Assembly: GCA_004294095.1 (NCBI GenBank)
Contig: RDZR01000037.1
Coordinates: 1 to 54,485 of the forward strand
From: Verrucomicrobiota bacterium
GTDB lineage: Bacteria > Verrucomicrobiota > Verrucomicrobiia > Verrucomicrobiales > Akkermansiaceae
DNA length: 54,485 nucleotides
Reading direction: 5' to 3'
Shown: positions 14,192 to 24,759 of the stretch, piece by piece
How positions within the stretch are numbered: the stretch's first letter is position 1
Layout of the letters: each line of letters begins with the position of its first letter
Program-made: the position numbers and the translations under genes
The notes under the pieces: model-generated
Told to the model about the DNA's origin: nothing
The model's database searches: none
Seen by the model: the letters and a program-made list of their open reading frames with translations, nothing else

Positions 14192-15201
14192 AAGCCATCA
14201 TCACAGCCATTATCGCCGCGATGGTGCTCATCATCGCCAGCGGTTCACTTTTTACGGTCCATGAGACGGAGCAAGTCTTCGTCACGCAATTCGGGAAAAT
14301 TGTGGGCACGCCGATCAATTCAGATCCTGCGAAAAATGAAGCGGGATTGCATTTCAAAGCCCCATTTATTCAGCAGATCAATCGCATCGATAAACGAGTG
14401 TTAGAGTGGGATGGCCCAGCCACCGAAATGCCGACGCGGGATAAACTTTACATCACGGTGGATTGTTTTGCGCGCTGGAGAATCGCCAATCCGCGGGTGT
14501 ATTTTGAAAAGCTCAGAGATGAGCGCAGCGCGCAGTCCAGGTTGGACGACATCATCGGCAGTGAGACGCGCAACGTGATCGCCTCCAATGATTTGATTGA
14601 GGTGATTCGCAATGAAGTGGGCCGCAAACCGATGGTGGATGCGGCGCTCGCGGAAGCCAGCGATCAGCTTAGCAAGTTGGCTAACATACGCACTGGGCGG
14701 ATGGCATTGAGCCAGCAAATTTTGAAAGCATCGCAGCCGAAAGTGTTAGGCTGGGGAATCGAGCTGATCGATATCCGCTTCAAGAGGATCAATTACAAGT
14801 CCGATGTGATCGCTAAAATTTATGAACGCATGGCATCAGAGCGTTTGCAAATTGCAGATCGTTTTCGTTCCGAAGGTGCCGGAGAGGCTGCCAAAATTTT
14901 AGGACGGCGGGATCGTGATTTATTGCAAATTGAGTCCGAGGCCTATCGCCGCGAGCAGGAGATCCGCGGTAAGGCGGATGCGGAGGCCACCGGCATTTAT
15001 GCCCAAGCGTATAACAGCAGTCCGCTCGCTGCGGATTTCTATCAGTTTATGAAAACGCTGGAGACCTATCAGAAAGCACTGCAAAAGGACACCACCTTGG
15101 TGCTTTCATCCGATAGCGAGATTTTTCGTCTTATGAAATCGATCGATCCGAAAAAGAAGGTCAAAACGCCCACAGAAACCGATGCGAGTCTTGGCGATTG
15201 A
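14188..15201 (+). CDS. hflC: HflC-like SPFH-family membrane protein
   Basis: A protein of 337 residues: N-terminal membrane helix (IITAIIAAMVLIIASGSLF), HETEQVFVTQFGKIVG start of the SPFH domain, GLHFKAPFIQQINRIDKRVLEW and the late ERMASERLQIADRFRSEGAGE motif that is strongly conserved in HflC. It is the partner of the preceding HflK and probably modulates FtsH in the membrane. The last 20 bases overlap the ruvC start (15182-15201). Length is normal. Confidence 0.93.
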   Translation: MKAIITAIIAAMVLIIASGSLFTVHETEQVFVTQFGKIVGTPINSDPAKNEAGLHFKAPFIQQINRIDKRVLEWDGPATEMPTRDKLYITVDCFARWRIANPRVYFEKLRDERSAQSRLDDIIGSETRNVIASNDLIEVIRNEVGRKPMVDAALAEASDQLSKLANIRTGRMALSQQILKASQPKVLGWGIELIDIRFKRINYKSDVIAKIYERMASERLQIADRFRSEGAGEAAKILGRRDRDLLQIESEAYRREQEIRGKADAEATGIYAQAYNSSPLAADFYQFMKTLETYQKALQKDTTLVLSSDSEIFRLMKSIDPKKKVKTPTETDASLGD

Positions 15202-15685
15202 TCCGGCGGTTCGCAATACGGGTTACGCAGTGTTAGAAGGCGATGCGCAGAGGCAAGTGCTGGTTTGTTATGATGTGATCACCATTCCGAAAATGATCGT
15301 TCAGTCTGCGGCTCTGGCTGCGGTGCGATTGCATCTGGTTCACGTCATCGAGCAATACCAGCCGGATGAAGTCGCCGTCGAAGGAATCATTTACGTGCAA
15401 TCCCATCAAACGGCGATTTCCATGGGAGCAGCTCGGGCGGCGACGTTGATTGCGGCGGCGGACCGTGGCTTGCCCGTTTACGAGTATTCTCCCAAAAAGG
15501 TAAAAATGGCGGTGGTAGGAAATGGCAATGCCGATAAAGCGCAAGTGGCCTACATGGTGCGTGCGCTGTTAGGTTTGCAAGAAACGCCGCCTGCGGACGC
15601 GGCAGATGCCTTGGCGATTGCCATCGCGCATTTCCAAGCGTCCGATCCACGGCGGCAGCATTTGTTAGACCGGCGGCTAATCTAA
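15182..15685 (+). CDS. ruvC: Crossover junction endodeoxyribonuclease RuvC
   Basis: A protein of 167 residues. It resolves Holliday junctions together with RuvAB. The catalytic acidic residues are visible in RVLAIDPAVRNTGYAVLE (D7), VAVEGIIYVQSHQTAISMG (the glutamate) and PADAADALAIAIAH (the paired aspartates). The usual FGxNRxx loop is shortened. The start ATG lies inside the end of hflC. Size is as expected. Confidence 0.93.
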   Translation: MRVLAIDPAVRNTGYAVLEGDAQRQVLVCYDVITIPKMIVQSAALAAVRLHLVHVIEQYQPDEVAVEGIIYVQSHQTAISMGAARAATLIAAADRGLPVYEYSPKKVKMAVVGNGNADKAQVAYMVRALLGLQETPPADAADALAIAIAHFQASDPRRQHLLDRRLI

Positions 15686-15701
15686 CCATTTGATAGAAAC
15701 G

Positions 15702-16334
15702 ATGGCATCGATCAAGATACTTTCCGGATACATTGGCTACCAAGAGGCGTTGCGCATGCAAGAGGAGCAGGCGGTGGCATTGATCGATGGCACGGGCGAG
15801 GAGCAAATTTTTTTGTTAGAGCACGAGCCGGTTTACACCATCGGGCGTCTGCGGGATCAATCGTCATTAGGGACTGCCGCGGAAATGCCCTATCCGGTGT
15901 TTGAGATTAGCCGTGGGGGCCAAGCGACGTATCATGGCCCCGGCCAATGGGTGGGCTATCCGATTTTGGATTTAACCAAGCGTGGGCGCGATTTGCATGG
16001 ATACTTGCGCGGGATTGAGGCGAGTTTGATCGAAATGTGCCGGACATTTGGCGTGATGGCGGAGCGGCGCGATGGCTTTACCGGCGTGTGGGTTGGCCAA
16101 CAGAAATTGGCATCCATCGGCGTGGGCGTGCGCAAGTGGGTGACGCAGCATGGCTTTGCGATCAATATCATGCCGGAGTCGCTGCCGCCATTTTTGGCGA
16201 TCACCCCATGTGGCTTAGCTGGCGTGAGCATGACCTGCTTGGCCGATGAGACGGACATGCCAATTTCGATGGCGCAAGTGGCAGATGTGTTAGGCGCAGT
16301 TTTATCTGCTGAGTTTTCTCCAAACGCCACATGA
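15702..16334 (+). CDS. lipB: Lipoyl(octanoyl) transferase LipB
   Basis: A protein of 210 residues that moves octanoyl groups from acyl carrier protein to lipoate-dependent enzymes. Signature RGGQATYHGPGQWVGYPI, the catalytic lysine in KLASIGVGVRKW and the catalytic cysteine in ITPCGLAGVSMTCL are all present. The frame is open from TTG at 15690, but ATG at 15702 (MASIKILSGYIGYQEAL) is the likely start. It follows ruvC by 16 bases. The 114 bases before acs show no gene. Confidence 0.93.
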   Translation: MASIKILSGYIGYQEALRMQEEQAVALIDGTGEEQIFLLEHEPVYTIGRLRDQSSLGTAAEMPYPVFEISRGGQATYHGPGQWVGYPILDLTKRGRDLHGYLRGIEASLIEMCRTFGVMAERRDGFTGVWVGQQKLASIGVGVRKWVTQHGFAINIMPESLPPFLAITPCGLAGVSMTCLADETDMPISMAQVADVLGAVLSAEFSPNAT

Positions 16335-16448
16335 GGAAGAATTGATTTCTGGCTTCTCTTTGCTTGCGGTGGGTGGTGAGTCTTCTTTAGCGTGTGCCCG
16401 CGCAGCTTGGCATGATTGAGTGCGCGTTCCAGTTTTAGAAGATTTTTC

Positions 16449-18407
16449 ATGAGTGCTAAAAAACCGAATCCACCCTCCAGCCTCGATGCTTATTACGAGC
16501 CGAGCAAAGCATTTTCCAAAGCAGCGAGAATTCCTAACAAGGCAGCCTATAAAAAGCTCTACAACGAATCCATTTCCAAGCCGAAAGAATTCTGGGCCAA
16601 GCAAGCGAAGGAATTGGTTTGGAGAAAAAAATGGTCCAAGGTGTTAGACTGGAAAGCACCATTCGCGCAATGGTTCGTCGGTGGTAAAATCAACATCTGT
16701 GAAAATTGTGTGGACCGCCATGCGCTGAGTGGACGCAAGAACAAAGTGGCGATTCATTGGGAAGGTGAGCCGGGAGATCAACGCTCAATTACCTATGATC
16801 AATTGCATAAATTGGTCTGCCGTTTTGCAAATGTGTTAGAAACACAAGGGGTCAAAAAGAACGACTGCGTGATGATTTACATGCCGATGGTGCCCGAGGC
16901 TGCGGTGGCGATGCTTGCCTGCGCCCGCATCGGTGCCGTGCACACGGTGGTCTTTGGTGGATTTGCTTCTGAGTCCATCGTCGATCGGTTAGAAGACTCC
17001 GGTGCGAAATTTATTATCACGGCTGACGGTGGCTGGCGGCGCGGGAAAATTGTCCCACTCAAGCCAGTGATCGATCATGCCTTGGAGAAAATCACCGACG
17101 TGAAAAAAGTGATCACCCTCCAGCGCTGCGGCAATCCGGTTGAGATGTTAGAAGGCCGCGATCTTTGGTGGCACGATGTGATGGCCACCGCCAGCACCAA
17201 GCATGAAGCCGCCGCCCTTGATTCTGAGCACCCGCTTTTTGTGCTCTACACCTCGGGTTCTACGGGAAAACCAAAAGGCATTTTACACACCACCGCCGGC
17301 TACCTCTTAGGCACTTACACCACCTGCAAATATGTTTTTGATATGCGGGATGAGGACATTTACTGGTGCACCGCAGACATCGGTTGGATCACGGGGCATT
17401 CCTACATTGTCTATGGTCCGATGGCAATGGGCGCGACCCAAGTGATGTATGAAGGCGCTCCGAATTTCCCAGACTTCGGTCGTTTCTGGCGGATGATCGA
17501 GCACTTTGGGGTGACGATTTTTTACACCGCGCCGACGGCGATTCGCGCGTTTATGAAAGCAGGCGAAGAACTTCCTGCCGCGAGCGATCTAACATCACTG
17601 CGGCTGTTAGGCTCTGTGGGTGAGCCGATCAATCCGGAAGCATGGACTTGGTATCACAAACACATCGGCGGCGGACGTTGCCCGATCGTTGATACTTGGT
17701 GGCAGACTGAAACAGGCTCAATCATGATCACTCCCTTGCCCGGCGCGACGTCATGCCGCCCAGGCACGGCGACGTGGCCGTTTTTCGGCGTGGATGCCGC
17801 GATTCTTGACGATGCAGGCCAAGAGTGTAAAGCGGGTGAAGACGGGCGTTTGGTGATTCGCAAGCCATGGCCGGCGATGGCCCGCACGATTTTTGGCGAT
17901 AAACAACGCTACCGGAAAACGTATTGGTCTGACTACGAGGGGATCTACACCGCGGGCGATGGCGCGCGGCGCGATAAGGATGGAAATTTCTGGATCATTG
18001 GGCGTTTAGACGATGTCCTCAACGTTTCCGGCCACCGACTTGGCACTGCGGAAATTGAAAGTGCGTTGGTCGCGCATCCGGCGGTGGCAGAAGCCGCGGC
18101 AGTTGGCAGGCCGCATGATTTAAAAGGCCAAGCCGTGGCGGTTTTTGTGACGCTCAAAGCTGGGTTTGAGGAATCCGACGCGCTGCACGACGAGCTTATC
18201 AGGCACGTGGGCGAATTCATCGGAGCCATCGCCAAGCCGGATGATTTGTATTTCGCTGCAGGCTTGCCAAAGACGCGATCTGGTAAAATCATGCGTCGCC
18301 TCTTGAAAGAACTGGTTTGCCAAGGCACGATTTCTGGAAATATTACCACCTTAGAAGACATTTCCGTGCTCGAAGCACTGCAAGCCAAGGTTGTTGCGAT
18401 TGATTAA
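16449..18407 (+). CDS. acs: Acetyl-CoA synthetase, AMP-forming
   Basis: A protein of 652 residues that activates acetate to acetyl-CoA through acetyl-AMP. Motifs in order: [14 protein letters not shown], the P-loop-like [30 protein letters not shown], the hinge [21 protein letters not shown], and the catalytic lysine near the end in [16 protein letters not shown]. The start at ATG 16449 gives the standard family length; an in-frame TTG upstream (16416) is not needed. A coiled-coil gene follows after 6 bases, probably co-transcribed. Confidence 0.97.
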   Translation: MSAKKPNPPSSLDAYYEPSKAFSKAARIPNKAAYKKLYNESISKPKEFWAKQAKELVWRKKWSKVLDWKAPFAQWFVGGKINICENCVDRHALSGRKNKVAIHWEGEPGDQRSITYDQLHKLVCRFANVLETQGVKKNDCVMIYMPMVPEAAVAMLACARIGAVHTVVFGGFASESIVDRLEDSGAKFIITADGGWRRGKIVPLKPVIDHALEKITDVKKVITLQRCGNPVEMLEGRDLWWHDVMATASTKHEAAALDSEHPLFVLYTSGSTGKPKGILHTTAGYLLGTYTTCKYVFDMRDEDIYWCTADIGWITGHSYIVYGPMAMGATQVMYEGAPNFPDFGRFWRMIEHFGVTIFYTAPTAIRAFMKAGEELPAASDLTSLRLLGSVGEPINPEAWTWYHKHIGGGRCPIVDTWWQTETGSIMITPLPGATSCRPGTATWPFFGVDAAILDDAGQECKAGEDGRLVIRKPWPAMARTIFGDKQRYRKTYWSDYEGIYTAGDGARRDKDGNFWIIGRLDDVLNVSGHRLGTAEIESALVAHPAVAEAAAVGRPHDLKGQAVAVFVTLKAGFEESDALHDELIRHVGEFIGAIAKPDDLYFAAGLPKTRSGKIMRRLLKELVCQGTISGNITTLEDISVLEALQAKVVAID

Positions 18408-18413
18408 AATGAC

Positions 18414-19295
18414 ATGACTACTACACGTTACTATGTTGCACGGGTTGCCCAAGCATTCGGGCTTTTTCGCCGCACCCAGCGGATGGGCGATGCGGCGGCT
18501 GAAATGCATTTATTGCGAGATGCCGAAGTCCACCTTGGACATGCCGTTTGGAAACATTGCGAAAACATCGAACCCATTTCCGTGGAATATTGGAATTTGC
18601 GCAAATACTCGAAAGAAAAAGAAGCACTGATCGCCGAGCTTGAGGCTCACCAGCGGGAGCTCGCGCATGCTCATGAAGAACGAGCCGCATTTTTAACCAG
18701 CACTCCAGAAGTAGATGAAAAACTGCACGAAGAGCGTATCGAATTGCTTAGAAAATTAGAGGATCTTGCCGTCAAGCGCGATCGTGTGGTCGCCCAAGCG
18801 CGCGACATCAAGCGCAGCTACGAAGGGCTCAAAATGAAGCTCGAAGTTTTGACATCCGATGTCGAGCAAGTTCCAGACATCGATGACAAAGTCGTAACGC
18901 TGAAAGAAGAGCTAAAGGCACTTAAACTTACTTTCCAAGATTTGAAAAATGAGAAAAGCTCCGTGGCAGAAGAAATTGCCGAGGGTGACGCGGTGCTTGA
19001 CGGCATTGATGCTCAAATTCAAGAAAAGCGCAAGGAGCGTCGTAGTTACGTGTCAGAAGCGTTCCAGACGATTGGTGATGGCAACAAAGAAATTTCACGA
19101 ATCCGCTCAGAAATTGGCATCATCGATATTCAGATGCGTCAGTTGTATTCGGAAATCGGCCGTTACGTGAGCCGCAATAGCCATCAGAATGCACAATGCA
19201 AGAAAGCGGTGCAATCTTGCCAAGCGATGGTTGAAGTGATGCGCTCGCTGCGAAGATCCATTTCCTTAAATCACCGCCTCGCTGGCACCACGTGA
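18414..19295 (+). CDS. Coiled-coil protein of unknown function
   Basis: A protein of 293 residues, not recognised. From about residue 60 to 245 it is almost entirely heptad-like and highly charged (for example KEKEALIAELEAHQRELAHA, KEELKALKLTFQDLKNEKS), with a short break at EQVPDIDDK. The first 50 residues (RYYVARVAQAFGLFRRTQRM) are compact and not coiled. No signal peptide or membrane helix. It lies 6 bases after acs and 20 bases before the helicase gene; a structural or scaffolding role is only a guess. Confidence 0.75.
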   Translation: MTTTRYYVARVAQAFGLFRRTQRMGDAAAEMHLLRDAEVHLGHAVWKHCENIEPISVEYWNLRKYSKEKEALIAELEAHQRELAHAHEERAAFLTSTPEVDEKLHEERIELLRKLEDLAVKRDRVVAQARDIKRSYEGLKMKLEVLTSDVEQVPDIDDKVVTLKEELKALKLTFQDLKNEKSSVAEEIAEGDAVLDGIDAQIQEKRKERRSYVSEAFQTIGDGNKEISRIRSEIGIIDIQMRQLYSEIGRYVSRNSHQNAQCKKAVQSCQAMVEVMRSLRRSISLNHRLAGTT

Positions 19296-19315
19296 TCTCG
19301 TTTTAATGCACGGCC

Positions 19316-21319
19316 ATGATCGCTCTATCAGATGGCCACCCATTGCCGAATTTCCATCAAAGCATTGAGGAGATGTTTTCCCGCAAGGGATTGTTGTCGA
19401 AGTCAAAAGATTTTCAATACCGGCCGCAGCAGCAAGAGCTGGCGGTGGCAGTGGCAGAGGCGATCGTCGCTGGCAATCCACTGGTGGCTGAGGCAGGCAC
19501 TGGAGTGGGAAAATCGTTGGCTTATCTTCTCCCTGCCGCGCGATTCGCGATCGAAACTGGCCGCCGTGGAATCATTTCCACTCATACGATCAATTTGCAG
19601 GAACAATTGATCCGCAAAGACATTCCGATTGTTAGGAAATTGTTAGATGATCCGCTGCCGGCCGTTTTGCTCAAAGGGCGGCAAAATTATCTATGCCCGA
19701 GGCGTTTGCGCAGTGCCTTAGAGCAGGCTGAAGATCTGTTCACCACCAGCGAGGTTGAAGAACTCAGAGCGATTCGAAAATGGTCTGAGCATACGCGCGA
19801 TGGCACTTTGAGTGATTTGGATTTCCAGCCGCAGATGAAAGTCTGGTTGCAAGTATGCAGTGAGGCTTTTTCTTGCACCGCGCGTCATTGTGGCGCGCGA
19901 GGGGATTGTTTTTTCCAAGAAGCGCGAAAAGCGGCGGCGGATGCACGTTTGATCGTGGTGAATCACACGTTGTTTTTTGCATTGCTGCATACGGAAAATT
20001 TGAATGAGTCCGATGATCAAAATAAGATCGAAGGGTTTTTATTTCCTAACGATTTTGCGGTGTTAGATGAGGCCCACACCATTGAGCAAGTCGCCGCGAG
20101 CCAGCTTGGGTTGCGTGTTTCAGAATCGGGTCTGCGCTTCGATCTCCAGCGCTTGTATCATCCGACGACGCGCAAGGGCATGCTCAAAACGTTTCGCAAA
20201 GCATCGGTTTTGCAAGCGGTGGAGCGCGCCTTGCATGCCACCAGCGATTTTTTTTCCACGGTAGGCGAGAGGGCACACTTTGGTGAGTATTCCAAAGAAT
20301 GCCGCGTGCGTGAATCCGATTGGGTGGAAAATCGCCTCGGCGGCCCTCTGCGTGAATTATGGCAAGAAATCGATACTCTAGCAGATGAGGTGAAAAGTGA
20401 AAATACGCGCTCGGAGCTGCAGGAGGCCTCCCAGCGCTTGCGCGAGACTCATGGCGCACTGGCTATTTTTTTAGATCAATCAGACGAAGATAATGTTTAC
20501 TGGGTGGAAAGTAGCGGCCGCGAGCAGCCGCAGTTTTCTTTGTTAGCCGCGCCGATCAATGTGGCGACGAAGCTAAAGCCATTGCTTTTCGAGGGGAAAA
20601 AAAGTCTGGTTCTAACAAGCGCGACGTTGGCGGTGGGAGATCCCCAGTTGAACTATTTTCGCAAGCGCGTGGGTGCCGATCAAGCGCGCGCGCTATGCAT
20701 TGGTAGCCCCTTCGATTACTCGCGGCAAATGCAAGTGCGGATCTATCAATCAGTGCCGGATCCGGGCACACCGCGCTACGATGAGCAGTTAGCAGACGGC
20801 ATCCAACAAGCGCTGTTAGAAAGTCAAGGCCGAGCCTTTGTCTTATTTACCAGCTACCGCACGATGCGAGATGCTGCAAAACGAGTGGCACCATTTTTGA
20901 AAAAACAAGGATGGCAGATGATCTTGCAAGGCGAGGGGATGGCGCGCCACAAAATGATTGAGGAATTTCGTAAAGACACCCACAGCGTCTTGTTTGGCAC
21001 AGATAGTTTTTGGACCGGTGTGGATGTGCCGGGTGAGGCACTCTCGAATGTGATCGTCACACGCTTGCCATTTGCAGTGCCGGATCATCCATTGGTTGCT
21101 TCCCGCCTAGAGGCGATTCAAGCCGCAGGTGGCAACTCGTTTATGGATTACTCAGTTCCTGAAGCAATTCTCAAGCTGCGCCAGGGGATTGGTCGCTTGA
21201 TTCGCACGGAGAGCGATCAAGGATGGGTTTGTATTTTGGATAACCGGATCCACACGAAGCGCTACGGGCAAGCATTTATGAAAGCACTGCCAGATGCACC
21301 AGTTGTTTATGTTAGATAG
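19316..21319 (+). CDS. dinG: DinG/XPD-type ATP-dependent DNA helicase
   Basis: A protein of 667 residues, superfamily 2 helicase. Walker A EAGTGVGKSLAYLLPAA, then an iron-sulfur cysteine set (NYLCPRRL, FSCTARHCGARGDCFF), DEAH box (VLDEAHTIEQ), and late motifs GTDSFWTGVDVPGEALSNV and RQGIGRLIRTESDQG. These are the DinG family features; such enzymes unwind DNA with 5'-3' polarity, including damaged or RNA-DNA substrates. The gene ends convergently with aroD, overlapping it by 8 bases. Confidence 0.93.
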   Translation: MIALSDGHPLPNFHQSIEEMFSRKGLLSKSKDFQYRPQQQELAVAVAEAIVAGNPLVAEAGTGVGKSLAYLLPAARFAIETGRRGIISTHTINLQEQLIRKDIPIVRKLLDDPLPAVLLKGRQNYLCPRRLRSALEQAEDLFTTSEVEELRAIRKWSEHTRDGTLSDLDFQPQMKVWLQVCSEAFSCTARHCGARGDCFFQEARKAAADARLIVVNHTLFFALLHTENLNESDDQNKIEGFLFPNDFAVLDEAHTIEQVAASQLGLRVSESGLRFDLQRLYHPTTRKGMLKTFRKASVLQAVERALHATSDFFSTVGERAHFGEYSKECRVRESDWVENRLGGPLRELWQEIDTLADEVKSENTRSELQEASQRLRETHGALAIFLDQSDEDNVYWVESSGREQPQFSLLAAPINVATKLKPLLFEGKKSLVLTSATLAVGDPQLNYFRKRVGADQARALCIGSPFDYSRQMQVRIYQSVPDPGTPRYDEQLADGIQQALLESQGRAFVLFTSYRTMRDAAKRVAPFLKKQGWQMILQGEGMARHKMIEEFRKDTHSVLFGTDSFWTGVDVPGEALSNVIVTRLPFAVPDHPLVASRLEAIQAAGGNSFMDYSVPEAILKLRQGIGRLIRTESDQGWVCILDNRIHTKRYGQAFMKALPDAPVVYVR

Positions 21320-22031
21320 AAATAGTTTCTAACAGATCAATGCCATTTTTGAGCAATGCCGCCGGCCATTGTCCTGGTGCCGTCGCCCGCTCACCTAAGA
21401 ATCCATAATTTAAGACGCTGCCGTATTGGGCACAAAGAAGCCTCGATGCAGGTGCTAATTTGCCCATGCCCATGGTGGCCACTGGGATGCCGTGATTTGC
21501 TTTTTGAAAATCTGTTAGCTTAACGATGTCATCCACCGAGTGCAGCATGGCCGCGATTTTAAACGCATGTGCACCTGCTTCTTTTGCGTGCGCTACGGCA
21601 TCTGTTAGAATTCCGAGTTCTGGTAATTTGTCAAAGAAATGACTCGATGCAATCCATGGCAAACCACGCGACCTAACAGAATCTATCAGATTTTTCATGT
21701 GCTCTACACTGGCGAGTTCAATATCGATAAGCGCGGCATCATCTAATGCTTCTAACAGCCATGCTGTGCGCTCACCCGCAGTGGCCATGGTCGCACCTCC
21801 TTCGCTCTGGCAGCGCGCGGTAAACAACAACGGCAGAGCGCGGAGATGATCCCAAGTGGACTTTTGAATTGGTGCGCCGTCACGGGCTAAAATGTCCATG
21901 CGGATTTCTAACAAATCGAACTGACTCGGCCAGCACGACTCATCGCATGCCGCCAGTTCTGCGGCACTGCCCGCACTGGCAACGACGAGCGGTTGGCACC
22001 AAGAGATGATGGAAAAATCGACGTTTGCCAT
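21312..22031 (-). CDS. aroD: 3-dehydroquinate dehydratase, type I
   Basis: A protein of 239 residues acting in the shikimate pathway. Type I features: FDLLEIRMDIL near the start, LLFTARCQSEGG, IDIELAS, WIASSHFFDK (the catalytic histidine region) and AHAFKIAAM with the Schiff-base lysine, ending MGKLAPASRLLCAQYGS and APGQWPA. The frame continues upstream to 22121, but ATG at 22031 (MANVDFSIISWCQPLVVAS) matches the expected N-terminus. Convergent with dinG. Confidence 0.88.
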   Translation of the reverse strand: MANVDFSIISWCQPLVVASAGSAAELAACDESCWPSQFDLLEIRMDILARDGAPIQKSTWDHLRALPLLFTARCQSEGGATMATAGERTAWLLEALDDAALIDIELASVEHMKNLIDSVRSRGLPWIASSHFFDKLPELGILTDAVAHAKEAGAHAFKIAAMLHSVDDIVKLTDFQKANHGIPVATMGMGKLAPASRLLCAQYGSVLNYGFLGERATAPGQWPAALLKNGIDLLETISI

Positions 22032-22193
22032 GCCCGAGTGATGCTCGCCAAAGTGATTGGAGTCAATCGCTTGTGTAGGCGAGATATGGGCGATTTGCGT
22101 AATCTGATGAAAAATTGCCAAAAATCGACATTTTTCTGGTCAACCTAAGAAGCAATTCCCTAGCGTCTTTCTAAACCCAACTCATCACGCCAT

Positions 22194-22805
22194 ATGAAAC
22201 GCATTTTACTGTCTGTATGTCTGATCTTTGCCACGACTGGCACGCTGCCTTTGATGGCTCAAGCATTCCGAGTGGTGCCGCAGAAACTTGCGTTTGAAGA
22301 GCTGCCATCACCCGAATTTAGCGGCGGCAAGCAAAAAGGATTTAAGCCGAAAAATTGGTTAGAGGTGGAGACAGAGGTAACCGTCTCGATGAGTCCAGCA
22401 CCGCCATCTAAGACGGCAGATAAAATTACAGTGAAGTGGTTTATTGCAGTGAAGAATCCAGATAAGCCGGGCACATTTTTGCTTTTGTCCAAAGATATTG
22501 ATTACGTTAATATTCCGTTAGAGGAGCCAATTTTTTGTTCTGTCTATTTATCGCCTGCTTCGATCATGCGGCTGACTGGATCTGCGGGAAGTGCTAAAGC
22601 CGCAGTCGAGCTGGTCGGCTTCGAAGTGCACGTCAATGGTGCTAAAGTTGCAGAAGATACTAACAAGAGTAAGCCGGGTTGGTGGAACACGGCCTCTGAT
22701 AAAATTGCACGCAGCGAAGCCGTGCCTCTGCTCTCGAAAAAGGAGACCCCATTCCACGCGATGTGGTGGGACCGCTATGCGGAAGTAGGCACTTCAGCTC
22801 AATAA
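22194..22805 (+). CDS. Pilus-operon secreted protein, Amuc_1102-like
   Basis: A protein of 203 residues with a signal peptide (MKRILLSVCLIFATTGTLP, cleavage near LMAQA). The mature part begins FRVVPQKLAFEELPSPEF and contains WLEVETEVTV and TVKWFIAVKNPDKPG. Akkermansia Amuc_1102 occupies the same place before a PilM-like gene, is exported and forms an immunoglobulin-like fold; the match here is based on gene order, size and signal peptide. First gene of a five-gene plus-strand operon. Confidence 0.7.
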   Translation: MKRILLSVCLIFATTGTLPLMAQAFRVVPQKLAFEELPSPEFSGGKQKGFKPKNWLEVETEVTVSMSPAPPSKTADKITVKWFIAVKNPDKPGTFLLLSKDIDYVNIPLEEPIFCSVYLSPASIMRLTGSAGSAKAAVELVGFEVHVNGAKVAEDTNKSKPGWWNTASDKIARSEAVPLLSKKETPFHAMWWDRYAEVGTSAQ

Positions 22806-22851
22806 TTTTTCGTTCATCGACTCTAAGATTTTTTAAACCTCTCATTGCATC

Positions 22852-24729
22852 ATGGCTGATACGCAGACAACTGTCGCACTCAACATCGGATCCCAGCGCG
22901 TAAGCATGGCGATTTTCGAAGCATCTAAAAATGGTGCTCTCATTCTTAAAGGTTACGATTCGGAAAGCATTTCAGCAGATCCCTCGCTTGATGCGATGCG
23001 TGCTTCCCAAACACGCCTCGCCATCGATAGCCTGGCCAAGCGCCTCAAGGTTGGGAAGACGAAAGCTCGCTACGCGATTTCTGGGCAGTCAGTCTTCACA
23101 CGTTTTGTGAAGCTACCGCCGCTTCAAGATGATAACATCGAGCAACTCGTAACCTTTGAAGCGCAGCAGCACGTTCCATTTCCTTTGCAAGAGGTGATTT
23201 GGGATTATGAATTGCTCGAAGGCACCGGTGAGAAAGAAGTCGTCATCGTCGCCATCAAATCGGATGCCTTGGACGAGATGAATAGTGCCGTGAATGACAG
23301 CGGCTTGGCCACCATTGAAGTGGATGTGGCGCCGATGGCCATTTATAACGCATTTCGTGCGAGTTACGGCTATCCTGAAGAAACCATCTTGCTCATCGAT
23401 ATCGGTGCCAAAACGAGTAATTTGCTCTACATCGAAGGGCGTCGATTCTTCACGCGTAGCGTGCCACACGGTGGGGTTGCTGTGACTTCTGCGATTGCCA
23501 AGGAATACAACATCAGCTACGACGATGCCGAGCTGCAAAAAATCCAGAATGGCTTGGTTGCTCTAGGTGGAGGGCATACAGAGCAGTTGGATGAATCGGT
23601 TGCGGCATTGGCCACAATTATTCGTAACGCGCTGACGAAATTACCGGCTGAAGTTTCCCGCACGACGAATTTCTATCGCAGCCAGCACGGCGGCAGTGCT
23701 CCTCGCCGTGTGATGCTTGCAGGCGGCGGTTCCAATTTACCATATACGCTTGAATTGTTTAATGAGAAACTCAACTTACCCGTCGAGTATTTTAACCCAA
23801 TCGGCAATCTCGCCCTCGGTAAAGGCGTGGACGCAGAAAAGGTGCAAAGCGAAGGCCATATGATGGGAGAGCTTGTCGGCCTGGGGCTGCGCGGAATCGG
23901 CAAATCCTCTCTGCATATTGATTTGGTGCCGCACAAAGTCGCTCAGCAACGAGCAGCCGTAAAGCGCAAGCCATTCTTACTCGCCGCCGCGGCAATGTTG
24001 ATCTTAGGCGTGGCTGGCTGGGCGGTCTTCCAAAATATGGCGGCCACAAATGCGAAGTCGGAGGCGGCAAAAATGGAAGAGCAGCGGAATACATTGGCGC
24101 CGATCAAATCTCAGTTGGATCAATTGCTTCGCAAAGAGGGGGAGCTCCAGAAAATCGCCTCCAGTTACGTTGATCTAGAAATCGCCCACACATCTTGGTT
24201 GGATCTCTTGTCTGAAATTCGTGGTGCCTTTGCCAGCGATGCTGTGTGGATCACTGATTTGGATCCTATCACAAACTACAATCCACTCTCGCCACTGACC
24301 CGCACGGCGACAGGGCGCATCGACCCTACTTCTAGAACAGGAGTTTCTGTGATTAAGGAAGAGTTTCTAACTACTGCCTATGGCACATCCAACCTGATGG
24401 CAGCTGAAGAAGCCACCATTGAGGAAGATCCGAACTCGCGCCGTAGAGAAGCTCAAGAAGCAGCCCCGTCGGTGCCCATGGCCAATGCGATTCGCATCAA
24501 AGGATTTTGGCGGGCCAATCCCAAGAGCCAAAACATCGTGACAGAACTACTTAACAATCTGCGCAGTAAATCCACCATCTTTGCCTTTACGGTAAAAGAC
24601 GCAAATGGAGCGGATGTGCTGCTTGGCGATGATAAATTGTTAGACATCACCATCAGTGGAAAGTCCGGAGATTTCGGCCTTCCATTTGAAATAAACCTTC
24701 CCTTGGTCCGCAGCATCGCGATCAAATAA
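22852..24729 (+). CDS. PilM-PilN fusion protein, Amuc_1101-like
   Basis: A protein of 625 residues in two parts. Residues 1-370 have the PilM actin-like fold (VALNIGSQRVSMAIFEASK, ILLIDIGAKTSNLLYIEG with the phosphate-binding turn, VMLAGGGSNLPYTLELF). After a basic stretch there is one membrane helix (FLLAAAAMLILGVAGWAVF, about 374-392), then a coiled coil and a periplasmic region (LDQLLRKEGELQKIASSYVD, TSWLDLLSEIRG) like PilN. In classical type IV pili PilM and PilN are separate proteins joined by the PilN N-terminus; here they are one chain. Product of the second gene of the operon. Confidence 0.85.
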   Translation: MADTQTTVALNIGSQRVSMAIFEASKNGALILKGYDSESISADPSLDAMRASQTRLAIDSLAKRLKVGKTKARYAISGQSVFTRFVKLPPLQDDNIEQLVTFEAQQHVPFPLQEVIWDYELLEGTGEKEVVIVAIKSDALDEMNSAVNDSGLATIEVDVAPMAIYNAFRASYGYPEETILLIDIGAKTSNLLYIEGRRFFTRSVPHGGVAVTSAIAKEYNISYDDAELQKIQNGLVALGGGHTEQLDESVAALATIIRNALTKLPAEVSRTTNFYRSQHGGSAPRRVMLAGGGSNLPYTLELFNEKLNLPVEYFNPIGNLALGKGVDAEKVQSEGHMMGELVGLGLRGIGKSSLHIDLVPHKVAQQRAAVKRKPFLLAAAAMLILGVAGWAVFQNMAATNAKSEAAKMEEQRNTLAPIKSQLDQLLRKEGELQKIASSYVDLEIAHTSWLDLLSEIRGAFASDAVWITDLDPITNYNPLSPLTRTATGRIDPTSRTGVSVIKEEFLTTAYGTSNLMAAEEATIEEDPNSRRREAQEAAPSVPMANAIRIKGFWRANPKSQNIVTELLNNLRSKSTIFAFTVKDANGADVLLGDDKLLDITISGKSGDFGLPFEINLPLVRSIAIK

Positions 24730-24759
24730 TTTTACTGAGATTACCACTTTCCCATTATC